From: JANRIZ01 sp033764445
GTDB lineage: Bacteria > Verrucomicrobiota > Verrucomicrobiia > JAWXBN01
NCBI GenBank assembly: GCA_033764445.1
Contig: JANRIZ010000030.1
Span: 1-18,472, forward strand
Direction of reading: 5' to 3'
DNA: 18,472 nt
Shown: in pieces, positions 1 to 6,695 of the stretch
Numbering within the stretch: position 1 is the stretch's first letter
Layout: each line of letters begins with the position of its first letter
Translations under genes and position numbers: made by a program
Notes under the pieces: generated by a model
The model's database searches: none
What the model saw: only the letters and a program-made list of their open reading frames with translations
Told to the model about the DNA's origin: nothing

Positions 1-346
1 TCATGAATTTCTCCACATCCGGCCGCCCGAAAAAATCCTCGTCCTCGTTGATGATTTTGCCATCGGACCAGAAATACCGGCAGGTGGGGGAAACGGGGAG
101 CAGGGTGAGATAATCGGACACATTTCGTCCGGCCGACGAGAAAAGTTCCTCGATGACATGCGGCATGGTGATCAGCGAAGGACCCGTGTCCCAGGTGAAT
201 CCGTCCTTTTCAAAGCGGCTGACCTTTCCACCCGTCGAGGCGTTTTTTTCCAGGATGGTCACCGCAAAGCCGGCAGAGGCCAGCCGGATGGCCGTTCCCA
301 GACCGCCGAGTCCGCCACCGATGATGACCGCTGTTCGCCTGCCCAT
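1..346 (-). CDS. crtI: Phytoene desaturase, CrtI family (5' part only, cut by window edge)
   Basis: Only the first 115 codons are present; the reading frame is still open at position 1, so the gene continues to the left. The N-terminus is a classic FAD-binding Rossmann fold: a run of hydrophobic residues, then GGGLGGLG at residues 10-17, then an acidic residue, E33, at the end of the second beta strand. This is followed by 'GGKVSRFEKDGFTWDTGPS', the segment typical of CrtI desaturases. The family converts phytoene to lycopene or related polyenes at the membrane using FAD. The ATG at 344-346 fits the family N-terminus, but no SD precedes it. The gene is divergent from the hydrolase at 438 and about 1.4 kb from crtYc/crtYd, which supports a carotenoid role over other FAD amine oxidase relatives. 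With only the N-terminus visible, another CrtI-like enzyme (CrtD, CrtN or CrtO type) cannot be excluded. Confidence 0.85.
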   Translation of the reverse strand, partial: MGRRTAVIIGGGLGGLGTAIRLASAGFAVTILEKNASTGGKVSRFEKDGFTWDTGPSLITMPHVIEELFSSAGRNVSDYLTLLPVSPTCRYFWSDGKIINEDEDFFGRPDVEKFM

Positions 347-397
347 GGGAAAGAAGTAAACAGTCGGCCCTCAACAGTAAACAGCAAACAAATTGAA

Positions 398-427
398 TTG
401 TTTTCATTCGCGTCATTTGGGTTATAA
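398..427 (+). promoter_or_regulatory. Possible sigma-70-like promoter in the crtI/hydrolase divergent region
   Basis: TTGTTT at 398-403 and TTATAA at 422-427 are separated by 18 bases, just upstream of the ATG at 438. Transcription would begin only a few bases before the start codon, giving a nearly leaderless message, which would fit the absence of an SD. Two AGTAAACAG copies lie immediately upstream (355-363 and 376-384). This is motif inspection only. Confidence 0.25.
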
Positions 428-437
428 ACGCGGGTTC

Positions 438-1427
438 ATGCATCCCTGGATACACAAACCACTGGGTCTGGCCGTCGATTATGCGGCCTTTCGCATGCTC
501 AATTTCTGGCATTGGCGTCACCACATCCATGCCTCGACGCCCCGGGAACTGGAGGAATACCGATTGAACGCCTCCGACCGGACCGATGCGGACTATTTCG
601 GAATCGAAGGGGCCGCGGCGGTCCCCCTTGAGGACCGTCCGGATGGAAGACCCCGGACCTTGATCTTTGACACGCCGCATCCGTGTGATATCGGTGAAAA
701 CAACCGGGTGGTGGTGGATGTCTTTCAGACCCGTCCGTGGGAGGGGGCCCCCGTACTGATTTTTCTGCACGGATTCATGTCTGCCAGTGACACCGGTTAC
801 CGTCTGTGGGCGCGTCTGCTCAATCGCCGCGGGAGCAATGCCCTGTTTTTTCACCTGCCCTACCACTATGCCCGACGACCCGCCGGGTATGTCAGCGGGG
901 AGCTGGCGATCAGTTCCAACATCGTGCGTCTGGCCGAGGGGCTGCGTCAGGCCGTGAAGGAACAGCGGGTGGTTTTGCAGACCCTGCGGAACCGGGGGGC
1001 CCGGAAGGTGGGCCTTTTTGGGATGAGTTACGGAGGGTGGGTCTCGGCATTGACCGCCTCTGTGGAGACCCCCGACATGGTGGTTCTCTGCGAACCCATT
1101 GTGGACATCGAACATGTCATGTGGGAATCCCTCGCGGCCCGCACCATGCGCCGTCAGTTGCAGGACCGGGGGGTGACACGCGAACTGCTTTCACCGATGA
1201 TCCGGAAGGTCAATCCCCTCGTCAAAACCACCCGGGTGCCGGGTCGGGACATGCTTTTTCTGGCCGGGGAATATGACCGGATCGGTCCGCCCGAGTATGT
1301 CGAGGCCCTGGCCCGAAAGTGGGGGGCCCACTACCGCATGTACCGTCAGGGCCACTGCGGGTACAAACTGCAGCATGCCGGGTGGAAGGACATGCAGGAA
1401 CTGCTGCTGGAGAGGTTTCTGGGGTGA
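438..1427 (+). CDS. Alpha/beta hydrolase, ABHD18-like
   Basis: A 329-residue alpha/beta hydrolase. The nucleophile elbow is GMSYGG with S197, the probable acid is D280 in 'LAGEYDRIGPP', and the probable catalytic histidine is H306 in 'YRQGHCGY'. 'FLHGF' at 109-113 would supply the oxyanion turn. The middle segment 'FHLPYHYARRPAGYVSGE' followed by a 'GLRQAV' helix resembles the ABHD18 (DUF2048) group, whose substrate is not established to my knowledge. No signal peptide is seen. I chose the ATG at 438; the frame is open upstream to a TTG at 393, but those residues (MNCFHSRHLGYKRGF) do not look conserved. It lies between crtI and crtYd and converges with crtYd, leaving a 16-base gap. A carotenoid-linked esterase or acyl-transfer role is possible from context only. 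Confidence 0.8.
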   Translation: MHPWIHKPLGLAVDYAAFRMLNFWHWRHHIHASTPRELEEYRLNASDRTDADYFGIEGAAAVPLEDRPDGRPRTLIFDTPHPCDIGENNRVVVDVFQTRPWEGAPVLIFLHGFMSASDTGYRLWARLLNRRGSNALFFHLPYHYARRPAGYVSGELAISSNIVRLAEGLRQAVKEQRVVLQTLRNRGARKVGLFGMSYGGWVSALTASVETPDMVVLCEPIVDIEHVMWESLAARTMRRQLQDRGVTRELLSPMIRKVNPLVKTTRVPGRDMLFLAGEYDRIGPPEYVEALARKWGAHYRMYRQGHCGYKLQHAGWKDMQELLLERFLG

Positions 1428-1443
1428 GGCCGTGGCGTGTTGG

Positions 1444-1785
1444 TCAGCGTCGCAATTTTTCCGGGAGGAACATGACAAAACTTTGGGCGACCAGAAAGGC
1501 CGTGATGTAGAAAAAAAGGATTTCCTCCAGCGGGAGCACCCCCAGAAGTTTGATGCCCAGGTTCTGGGCGGGGTCAAATATCCAGACGCCGTCCCGCACC
1601 GCAATAAAATCAACCACGGTGTAGTAAGTGCCAAAGCCCAGGCCCGGGATCAGGATGGCCGGGAGATTGCGCAGATAGATTCGCCAAGCCAGCGCCCATT
1701 GGATGCCGACGATCGGCAGCATCCACACGAGCAGATGGAAGAGGTAGTTGGTCGGATGGGGTTCCGACAGGTAGGCAAAAATCAT
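1444..1785 (-). CDS. crtYd: Lycopene cyclase domain protein, CrtYd-type subunit
   Basis: A 113-residue polytopic membrane protein with about three transmembrane segments. It carries the signature of the second half of heterodimeric lycopene cyclases: 'VDFIAVRDGVWIFDP', then 'GIKLLGVLPLEEILFF' and 'TAFLVAQSFVMF'. Partnered with CrtYc it would cyclise the psi-ends of lycopene to beta-ionone rings. The ATG at 1783-1785 overlaps the TGA of crtYc (shared ATGA). It is preceded by a strong SD, AAAGGAG, with a 5-base spacer. The frame is open further upstream to a start at 1845, but that extension is just crtYc read out of frame. The family match is clear; ring specificity (beta versus epsilon, one end or both) cannot be read from sequence alone. 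Confidence 0.88.
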   Translation of the reverse strand: MIFAYLSEPHPTNYLFHLLVWMLPIVGIQWALAWRIYLRNLPAILIPGLGFGTYYTVVDFIAVRDGVWIFDPAQNLGIKLLGVLPLEEILFFYITAFLVAQSFVMFLPEKLRR

Positions 1786-2120
1786 GACTGCTCCTTTGGG
1801 GTGGAGGGGGCCAGGGATTTGCCCCGGGCGAGAATCAAAATGCACAGGAGCATCACATTGACCGCTTCAAAGACGAAGAAGAGGTATTCCTCCAGGGGCA
1901 GGTATCCGATCCGGAAGGAATAACGCCCCTCGGGAAAATTCCAGATATTCCGAAAGACGGCATAATTATCCCACGGACTCGTGAAGGCGAAAACAATCAG
2001 CAACACGGCCCCGGCCCAGAGAAGATGGGCGGACCGGATTTTTTTCCACGCCAGAAACAGCAGCAGCAGGGTCAGTGGAAGATTGAACCAGAGATGAAAT
2101 TGGAGGTAGGTCAGTCCCAT
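1782..2120 (-). CDS. crtYc: Lycopene cyclase domain protein, CrtYc-type subunit
   Basis: A 112-residue membrane protein beginning 'MGLTYLQFHLWFNLP', the usual CrtYc opening, followed by 'TSPWDNYAVFRNIW' and 'IGYLPLEEYLFFVFE'. The PLEE(Y/I)LFF motif occurs in both CrtYc and CrtYd halves and holds conserved acidic residues required for cyclisation in this family. About three hydrophobic helices are visible. It is the upstream partner of crtYd, with a 4-base stop/start overlap that should keep the two subunits in equal supply. The start ATG at 2118-2120 has no recognisable SD. It lies 77 bases downstream of the ACT-domain gene on the same strand, so co-transcription is possible. In some bacteria and archaea these halves are fused into one protein; here they are separate genes. 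Confidence 0.88.
   Translation of the reverse strand: MGLTYLQFHLWFNLPLTLLLLFLAWKKIRSAHLLWAGAVLLIVFAFTSPWDNYAVFRNIWNFPEGRYSFRIGYLPLEEYLFFVFEAVNVMLLCILILARGKSLAPSTPKEQS
1791..1797 (-). promoter_or_regulatory. Strong ribosome binding site of crtYd, inside crtYc
   Basis: AAAGGAG on the minus strand lies five bases before the crtYd ATG and within the last codons of crtYc. It fixes the crtYd start and, with the ATGA overlap, argues for translational coupling. Confidence 0.7.
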
Positions 2121-2197
2121 GTCAGCGTGAAATCTGGCACAAAATGCGCCAAAGGCAAAGGAGGGAGTCGGGAAGGAGGGGGCAGGGTCGTCGCCCG

Positions 2198-2659
2198 TTA
2201 CCGGGAGATATCCGTCTGGTTGAGGATATTGAAGCCTGCCTGATGCAGGACCGAGACGGCGATGTCGTTGTCGTCAACGTGAATGGCCAGACAGGATTTG
2301 CCGCGGGGCTGGATCAGAAAGGAGTAGACAAAAAGCACATTGCATTCCGCCTGGACCAGGGCGGTGAGCACATTTTTGAAGTCCACCTCCGGACGCTCCA
2401 TTTCCACCGCCAGCAGGGCGCATTCACTGAAGGCGTAGGCGTGCTCGGAAAAAATCATGCGGGCGGTGTCGGGATCGTCCACCACGATGCGGTTGATCGC
2501 CGAGTCCGTCGTGTCGACAATCGAGAGGGCGACCACATGGACATTGTGTTGGGAGAAGAGTTTGACCAGGTCCAGAAGACGCCCCACTTTGTTTTCGACA
2601 AAGACAGAAAATTGGATGACAGGGTCCTGGGCTTTTTTTGAGGTGGAGGCTTTCGGCAT
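2198..2659 (-). CDS. Stand-alone tandem ACT-domain protein
   Basis: A 153-residue soluble protein made of two ACT-like units and no enzyme domain. The first spans residues ~15-85 and begins 'IQFSVFVENKVGRLLDLVKLF', with the usual strand-helix pattern and a Gly-Arg-Leu turn (GRL, residues 26-28). The second spans ~92-150 and ends 'GFNILNQTDISR'. ACT domains bind amino acids or other small ligands and control amino-acid enzymes. Proteins of this kind are sometimes labelled acetolactate synthase small subunit, but I see no ilvB next to it and would not use that name. Start ATG at 2657-2659; no SD. Divergent from the fur gene and upstream of crtYc on the same strand. Its ligand and target are unknown. 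Confidence 0.75.
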   Translation of the reverse strand: MPKASTSKKAQDPVIQFSVFVENKVGRLLDLVKLFSQHNVHVVALSIVDTTDSAINRIVVDDPDTARMIFSEHAYAFSECALLAVEMERPEVDFKNVLTALVQAECNVLFVYSFLIQPRGKSCLAIHVDDNDIAVSVLHQAGFNILNQTDISR

Positions 2660-2770
2660 AGGGGATTATTAAGCAAATGAATGTAAAATCTCCAGTTTTT
2701 TTTATTATTCCTTGAAGGTAAACATTTTTTCCGGTTCGACCGATTTAAGACAGAATCCGTCTTCTTTGGT

Positions 2771-2803
2771 TTGACCCCGCCCCAGTCTCAATTTAGTCTC
2801 AAT
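2771..2803 (+). promoter_or_regulatory. Possible fur promoter overlapping a tandem AGTCTCAAT operator
   Basis: TTGACC at 2771-2776 is followed after 17 bases by TAGTCT at 2794-2799, a weak sigma-70-like pair just ahead of the fur ATG at 2808. Overlapping the -10 position are two perfect AGTCTCAAT copies (2784-2792 and 2795-2803) with an 11-base period, about one helical turn. A protein bound there would block transcription, so autoregulation is plausible. The repeat does not match the classical palindromic Fur box. Confidence 0.3.
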
Positions 2804-2807
2804 AGCA

Positions 2808-3275
2808 ATGAATGAGGAACAGAGGAACCGGCTGACCCAGTTTATTGAGGCGAAGGGATTGCGGATGACTTCGCAGCGGGAGGCCATTCTCGGTGCGGCT
2901 TTCAACACCACGGAGCATTTTACCGCGGAGCAGCTCCTGGACATGGCGCGGAAATTGGATGCCAGCGTGTCCCGGGCGACCGTGTACCGGACCCTGCCGA
3001 TCCTGGTGGAGAGTGGGATGCTCAAGGAGATGGATTTCGGGGGGGACAGCAAGTACTACGATCCCAACTACGCCGAGCATCCGAGCCACAACCACATCGT
3101 CTGCACGGATTGCAAACGGATTTTTGAATTTTCCAGCAAGAAGATAGAGAAGCTTGAGAATGCCGTGGCCGAGGAGTTTGGCTTTGAACTCTCCAACCAG
3201 ATCCTTCAACTGCGCGGATCGTGCCAGGAACTCAAGGAGCGGGGCGTGTGCCACAAGAAGGAAACGGTCCACTGA
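2808..3275 (+). CDS. fur: Fur-family metal-dependent transcriptional regulator
   Basis: A 155-residue Fur-superfamily protein. The winged helix-turn-helix is clear at ~20-77, including 'HFTAEQL' and the recognition region 'SVSRATVYRTLPILVESG'. The dimerisation and metal domain follows: H91, H94 and H96 in 'HPSHNHIVC', C99-x2-C102, and a second cysteine pair, C139 and C148. The spacing of that last pair (eight residues between) is longer than the four usual in E. coli-type Fur. Such proteins repress iron, zinc or peroxide genes depending on subtype. Neither the metal nor the subtype (Fur, Zur, PerR) can be settled here. Start ATG 2808 lacks an SD and directly follows the tandem AGTCTCAAT repeat. 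Divergent from the ACT gene. Confidence 0.87.
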   Translation: MNEEQRNRLTQFIEAKGLRMTSQREAILGAAFNTTEHFTAEQLLDMARKLDASVSRATVYRTLPILVESGMLKEMDFGGDSKYYDPNYAEHPSHNHIVCTDCKRIFEFSSKKIEKLENAVAEEFGFELSNQILQLRGSCQELKERGVCHKKETVH

Positions 3276-3511
3276 GGCGGGAAGGATGACAGTCCCCCGC
3301 AGACTTGTCCCGGATGGATCGGGATGTCGCAGAAAGCCGCAGATGGGGAAAGACTCTCACCAAGAACACAGAAAACACAAATGGGGGGAGTTTTAAACAC
3401 AGATTGGCTCAGATTAGCGCAGATTTTTTTGAGTGACCGAGAACCGGCAACCGAGAACCCATTCCACCCTATCGGCAATGGGCCATCAGAAATTGGAAAT
3501 CGAAAATGCCT
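3276..3511. repeat. Intergenic repeat island A, between fur and aroF
   Basis: No gene is seen. The 43-base module at 3302-3344 (GACTTGTCCCGGATGGATCG...) recurs at 4830-4872 (35/43 identical) and, inverted, at 13263-13305 (39/43). A second module at 3341-3369 (AGATGGGGAAAGACTCTCAC...) recurs at 4658-4686 with one mismatch in 29. CAGATT then occurs three times with an exact 10-base period (3400, 3410, 3420). A GAACCGGCAACCGA element at 3441-3454 has relatives in island B. This looks like decayed, dispersed intergenic repeat sequence, not an operon signal. Confidence 0.7.
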
Positions 3512-4576
3512 CTATTCTGCCGCGTGGCGCAGGAGTTCCTCGGTTTTTTCCCAGCCGATGCAGGCATCCGTGACCGAAACGCCGTATCTGAGTTGGGAGA
3601 GGTCCTGAGGGATCGACTGGCTGCCCTCGTGCAGATGGCTTTCGAGCATGGCCCCGATGATCGACGTGTCCCCGTTTTTGCGCTGTTCGACCAGACTCTT
3701 CCAGGCGATTTCCTGGCGGTCGTGCAATTTGCGGCTGTTGCCGTGGCTGCAATCGATCATCAGGAACGGAGGCAGCCCCGCCTTGACCAGACGTTCCCGG
3801 GCGTCGCGCACGCTTTCCGGGTCGAAATTTTCACGGGAATTGCCCCCGCGCAGGATCGGATGGGCCAGGGGATTGCCCAGGGACCGGATCAGACTGATCT
3901 GGCCCTGCTCGTTCATTCCCAGAAAACTGTGCGGATTGCGGGAGGCTTTCATCGCATCCAGCGCCACCTGGAGATTGCCATCGGTCCCGTTTTTGAAACC
4001 CACGGGCATGGACAGGCCGCTGGCCATCTCGCGGTGGGACTGGGACTCCGTCGTGCGGGCCCCAATGGCCGCCCACGAGACAAAATCACCAAAGTACTGG
4101 GGGGTGATCGCATCCAAAAACTCACTGGCCGTGGGCAGGCCCATGGCCGTGACTGTTTTGAGAAGGTGTCGCGCCGTGCGAAGCCCCTTTTCGATGTCGC
4201 AGGAGTCGTTCATGTCCGGATCATTGACCAGCCCCTTCCATCCGGTGGTCGTGCGGGGTTTTTCAAAGTAGACGCGCATGATGGGAAGGATTTTGGCGGA
4301 GAGTTCCAGCCGCAGGGCATTCAGACGCCGGGCGTATTCCAGGGCGCTGACCGGGTCATGAATCGAGCAGGGACCGACAATGACCAGCAGACGGGAATCC
4401 TCCCCTTTGAGAATCCGGGCCACCTCCTCGCGTCCGCGCATGACCGTATCCAGGCATTCGGGCGTCATCGGCTCCTCCAAAGTCAGGGCCTGGGGGGAAC
4501 TGATCCTGACAATCTCACGGACGCGGATGTTGTGGATTTGCTGGGGTGTGGTGTGGGTTTGGCTCGAAACGGACAT
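3512..4576 (-). CDS. aroF: 3-deoxy-7-phosphoheptulonate (DAHP) synthase, class I AroFGH type
   Basis: A 354-residue cytosolic enzyme condensing phosphoenolpyruvate and erythrose 4-phosphate, the first step of the shikimate pathway. The sequence matches the E. coli AroF/G/H type over its whole length: 'LLVIVGPCSIHDP' with metal ligand C70, 'MRVYFEKPRTTTGWKGL', 'SWAAIGARTTESQSHREMASGLSM' (do not read as continuous with neighbours), 'DCSHGNS' with H278, E312 in 'AMLESHLHEG' and D337 in 'SVTDACIGWE'. These four residues correspond to the known metal site. The N-terminal ~60 residues are the extension that carries feedback control in this class; which aromatic amino acid inhibits it cannot be read here, so the F/G/H letter is arbitrary. 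Start ATG 4574-4576, no convincing SD. Flanked on both sides by same-orientation repeat islands. Confidence 0.95.
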   Translation of the reverse strand: MSVSSQTHTTPQQIHNIRVREIVRISSPQALTLEEPMTPECLDTVMRGREEVARILKGEDSRLLVIVGPCSIHDPVSALEYARRLNALRLELSAKILPIMRVYFEKPRTTTGWKGLVNDPDMNDSCDIEKGLRTARHLLKTVTAMGLPTASEFLDAITPQYFGDFVSWAAIGARTTESQSHREMASGLSMPVGFKNGTDGNLQVALDAMKASRNPHSFLGMNEQGQISLIRSLGNPLAHPILRGGNSRENFDPESVRDARERLVKAGLPPFLMIDCSHGNSRKLHDRQEIAWKSLVEQRKNGDTSIIGAMLESHLHEGSQSIPQDLSQLRYGVSVTDACIGWEKTEELLRHAAE

Positions 4577-4916
4577 TCCGGCAATTTACGGTTTATGGCG
4601 TGAGAGGGCAATGAAATCTTTGGGTGCTTTGGGTGGCACAAAAAGGGGACTGCCCGTAGATGGGGAAAGACTCTCACAAAGAACACGGAGATCACCAAGG
4701 GAGGGGGAGAATGTCTCATTTCGAATGTCTAATGACTATTGGCCGATTCCGCTCGTTCAACTCCGACATACGTCGCGAGCAGGCGCACAACGCTCAACGG
4801 AATTGCCACTAAAGGGGGACTTCCCCTCAGACTTGTTACGGACGGATCGGGATGAGGCAGAGAACCGCGGATTTTTTAAACGCCGACAACCGGCAACCAA
4901 GAACCGGCAACCGACC
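4577..4916. repeat. Intergenic repeat island B, between aroF and the FucI-like gene
   Basis: These 340 bases hold no convincing gene. Module 1 (4658-4686) matches island A at 28/29. The 43-base module at 4830-4872 matches island A at 35/43. Next come CCGCGGATTTTTTAAAC-type sequence (shared with the island at 13250-13265, inverted) and a tandem CCGGCAACC element: CCGACAACCGG, then CAACCAAGAACCGG, then CAACCG (4883-4913). The part between (4690-4820) shows nothing I recognise. It presumably also holds the aroF promoter, which I cannot identify. Confidence 0.7.
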
Positions 4917-6530
4917 CTAGACTTTGCCGCAGAGGGCGACCTTCAGACCCAGCTCGTCCATCATGGCCGCCTTGGCGTAGAGCGCCTTGCGGGCTTCGGC
5001 GAGCGTGGGGGCATAGGCGACCTGGATGTGGTTGGACTTGTGCCGTGCCATCATCTGATCCCGGCTGATATCCTGAAGTACCACATGCATGATCGGCCAC
5101 TGGGGCGTGGTTTCCTTCCAACGATCCTCGGTTTCCTCCCGGGGAAGCTCGACGACCTCGCCGATGCCCGTATCAAACTTCAGTTTTTCATCCTCGATAA
5201 ACACGCGGCTCCAGACAATCCAGCCCGGTTTGCTGATTCCCTTGAGCGTGCTGCCGCCCAGACGGAAATACATGGCAGGCTGACGTTCCCCGCTGGCCCC
5301 GCGGTATCCGCCAATGTAATGGCTGGCGGGCGCCGCACCGGAGATCAGGAACACCCACACGTAGGCATCCAGTTTCAGGTCCTTGTACTGGCGACCCCAG
5401 CGCAGGTCATGCAGTGTGTTGTCGGGAAGGTAGCCCAGGCTGTCCCAGACGATTTTGGTGACCATTCCGTCCAAGCCTGCACATTCATCTACTTCATTAA
5501 AATGGGTCAGAGGCTGGTTGGGGTAAAGCACCTTGCCGGTTTTTTCGTGTTTGACCGGGGGGCGGTCGGAGCAGTTGAGCAAACCCTCGACCAGGTCCGA
5601 GGCCGGGGCCAGGTCCTTGAGGCCCTGCTGGTATTGGATGCCGATGGCCGAACAGCCAAAGTCATCGGCGATGCGGACCGCCGCCACATACATTTTGCAC
5701 TGTTGCAGGATCTGGTTTTCCGTCAGTTCCGTCTCCTCGTCGGACCCCAGATGGAAGGTCATCCCCTTGTCGAGCAGCCACTGGTAGACCTCCCGGGCCT
5801 CCGAGTCGGATACCGTCAGCATCCGTGCGTACAGGGCCGACTGGCTGAGACGTTCCTTGAAGACACCCGTCCGGTGGAGCAGCTCGTCGGGAATGATCGC
5901 GTTGTACATGCCCATGCAGCCCTCGTCGAAGACACCCATGATGGCCTTTTTGTGCTGGAGTTCCCGGGCCAGCTCGCGACCGAGTTTTTCCATCTGACGG
6001 GGGATGGTGACTTTTTTGAGGGGAAGCACATGGTCGGTCTCGTGTTTGACCTTGCCCTTGAGCAGCCAGCTGCGCAGTCCGGTCAGAAAATATTCGTCCT
6101 GAAAATCCTCGCTCCACAGGGAGGAATATTTGATCCCCGCCTTGGTCATGGACCCGTTGAGATTGAGCATGCCCACCAGCCCCGGCCAGGTGCCGCTCCA
6201 GTTGGCAACGGTCAGGATCGGCCCGGTATGGGTGGAGAGCCCCGGGAGCAGATGATGGCTGTATTGCCAGACCGCCTCGGCGACAATCAGTGGCGCGTCC
6301 TGCGGGATGTTTTCAAAAACCTTCATGCCCAGTTTCTGGCTGTCGATGAAACCATGCTGGAGTTCCTTGTTAAAGCCGTGGGCGCGTTTGACGGAAAACC
6401 CCTCCTTTTCAACCGCCTTGACGATCTGTTTTTCCATTTCCTCCTGTTTGGCCCAGCATTTGGCGTTGGCTGTGGTGCGAAGATCGCCATTGGCGACAAG
6501 ATAGATGGTCTGATGGGTGGTTTTGGGCAT
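4917..6530 (-). CDS. L-fucose/L-arabinose isomerase-family protein (FucI-like)
   Basis: A 537-residue cytosolic protein of the fucose/arabinose isomerase superfamily. Family-like stretches are 'FDEGCMGMYNAIIPDELL' (201-218), 'FGCSAIGIQYQQGLKD' (291-306), an acidic cluster EVDE at 346-349 in 'HFNEVDECAGLDG', and near the C-terminus 'KSNHIQVAYA' with H501, the position of the conserved metal-binding histidine in FucI and AraA. These enzymes interconvert aldose and ketose sugars using Mn2+. The length is somewhat below that of E. coli FucI. I chose ATG 6528-6530; the frame is open to an ATG at 6614, but those 28 residues are proline-rich and uncharacteristic. No fucose kinase, aldolase or transporter is adjacent, so the sugar specificity and even isomerase activity remain inferred. 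Confidence 0.75.
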   Translation of the reverse strand: MPKTTHQTIYLVANGDLRTTANAKCWAKQEEMEKQIVKAVEKEGFSVKRAHGFNKELQHGFIDSQKLGMKVFENIPQDAPLIVAEAVWQYSHHLLPGLSTHTGPILTVANWSGTWPGLVGMLNLNGSMTKAGIKYSSLWSEDFQDEYFLTGLRSWLLKGKVKHETDHVLPLKKVTIPRQMEKLGRELARELQHKKAIMGVFDEGCMGMYNAIIPDELLHRTGVFKERLSQSALYARMLTVSDSEAREVYQWLLDKGMTFHLGSDEETELTENQILQQCKMYVAAVRIADDFGCSAIGIQYQQGLKDLAPASDLVEGLLNCSDRPPVKHEKTGKVLYPNQPLTHFNEVDECAGLDGMVTKIVWDSLGYLPDNTLHDLRWGRQYKDLKLDAYVWVFLISGAAPASHYIGGYRGASGERQPAMYFRLGGSTLKGISKPGWIVWSRVFIEDEKLKFDTGIGEVVELPREETEDRWKETTPQWPIMHVVLQDISRDQMMARHKSNHIQVAYAPTLAEARKALYAKAAMMDELGLKVALCGKV

Positions 6531-6695
6531 AAAATTGCGAGGGGTTGGAGTTGGTGAAGGACCATCAATCAAGCAACTTACGGGACGGGGTTCAAGCGGG
6601 GAATTGTGACACATCCTCCACTTGGGAAGCGCCTTCAGGGGGCACGGTGCCGACCTCCATCAAAATGTACGGGAGACCCATGGCACCCGGTCGCA

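Noticed and set aside
210..1115. A 301-codon minus-strand open frame over the hydrolase.
   Set aside because: It conflicts with crtI and with the hydrolase, which has a visible catalytic triad; no motifs.
2198..2659. Naming the ACT protein acetolactate synthase small subunit.
   Set aside because: Two ACT-like units alone do not define IlvH/IlvN and no large-subunit gene is nearby.
3276..3511. Short tandem units in the intergenic islands as a CRISPR array.
   Set aside because: Repeat units are 6-14 bases, irregular, with no conserved repeat/variable spacer pattern and no cas genes.
4380..6557. A 725-codon open frame on the plus strand, antisense to the FucI-like gene.
   Set aside because: It overlaps aroF and fucI-like coding sequence, shows no domain motif, and is the expected result of high-GC codon bias on the opposite strand.
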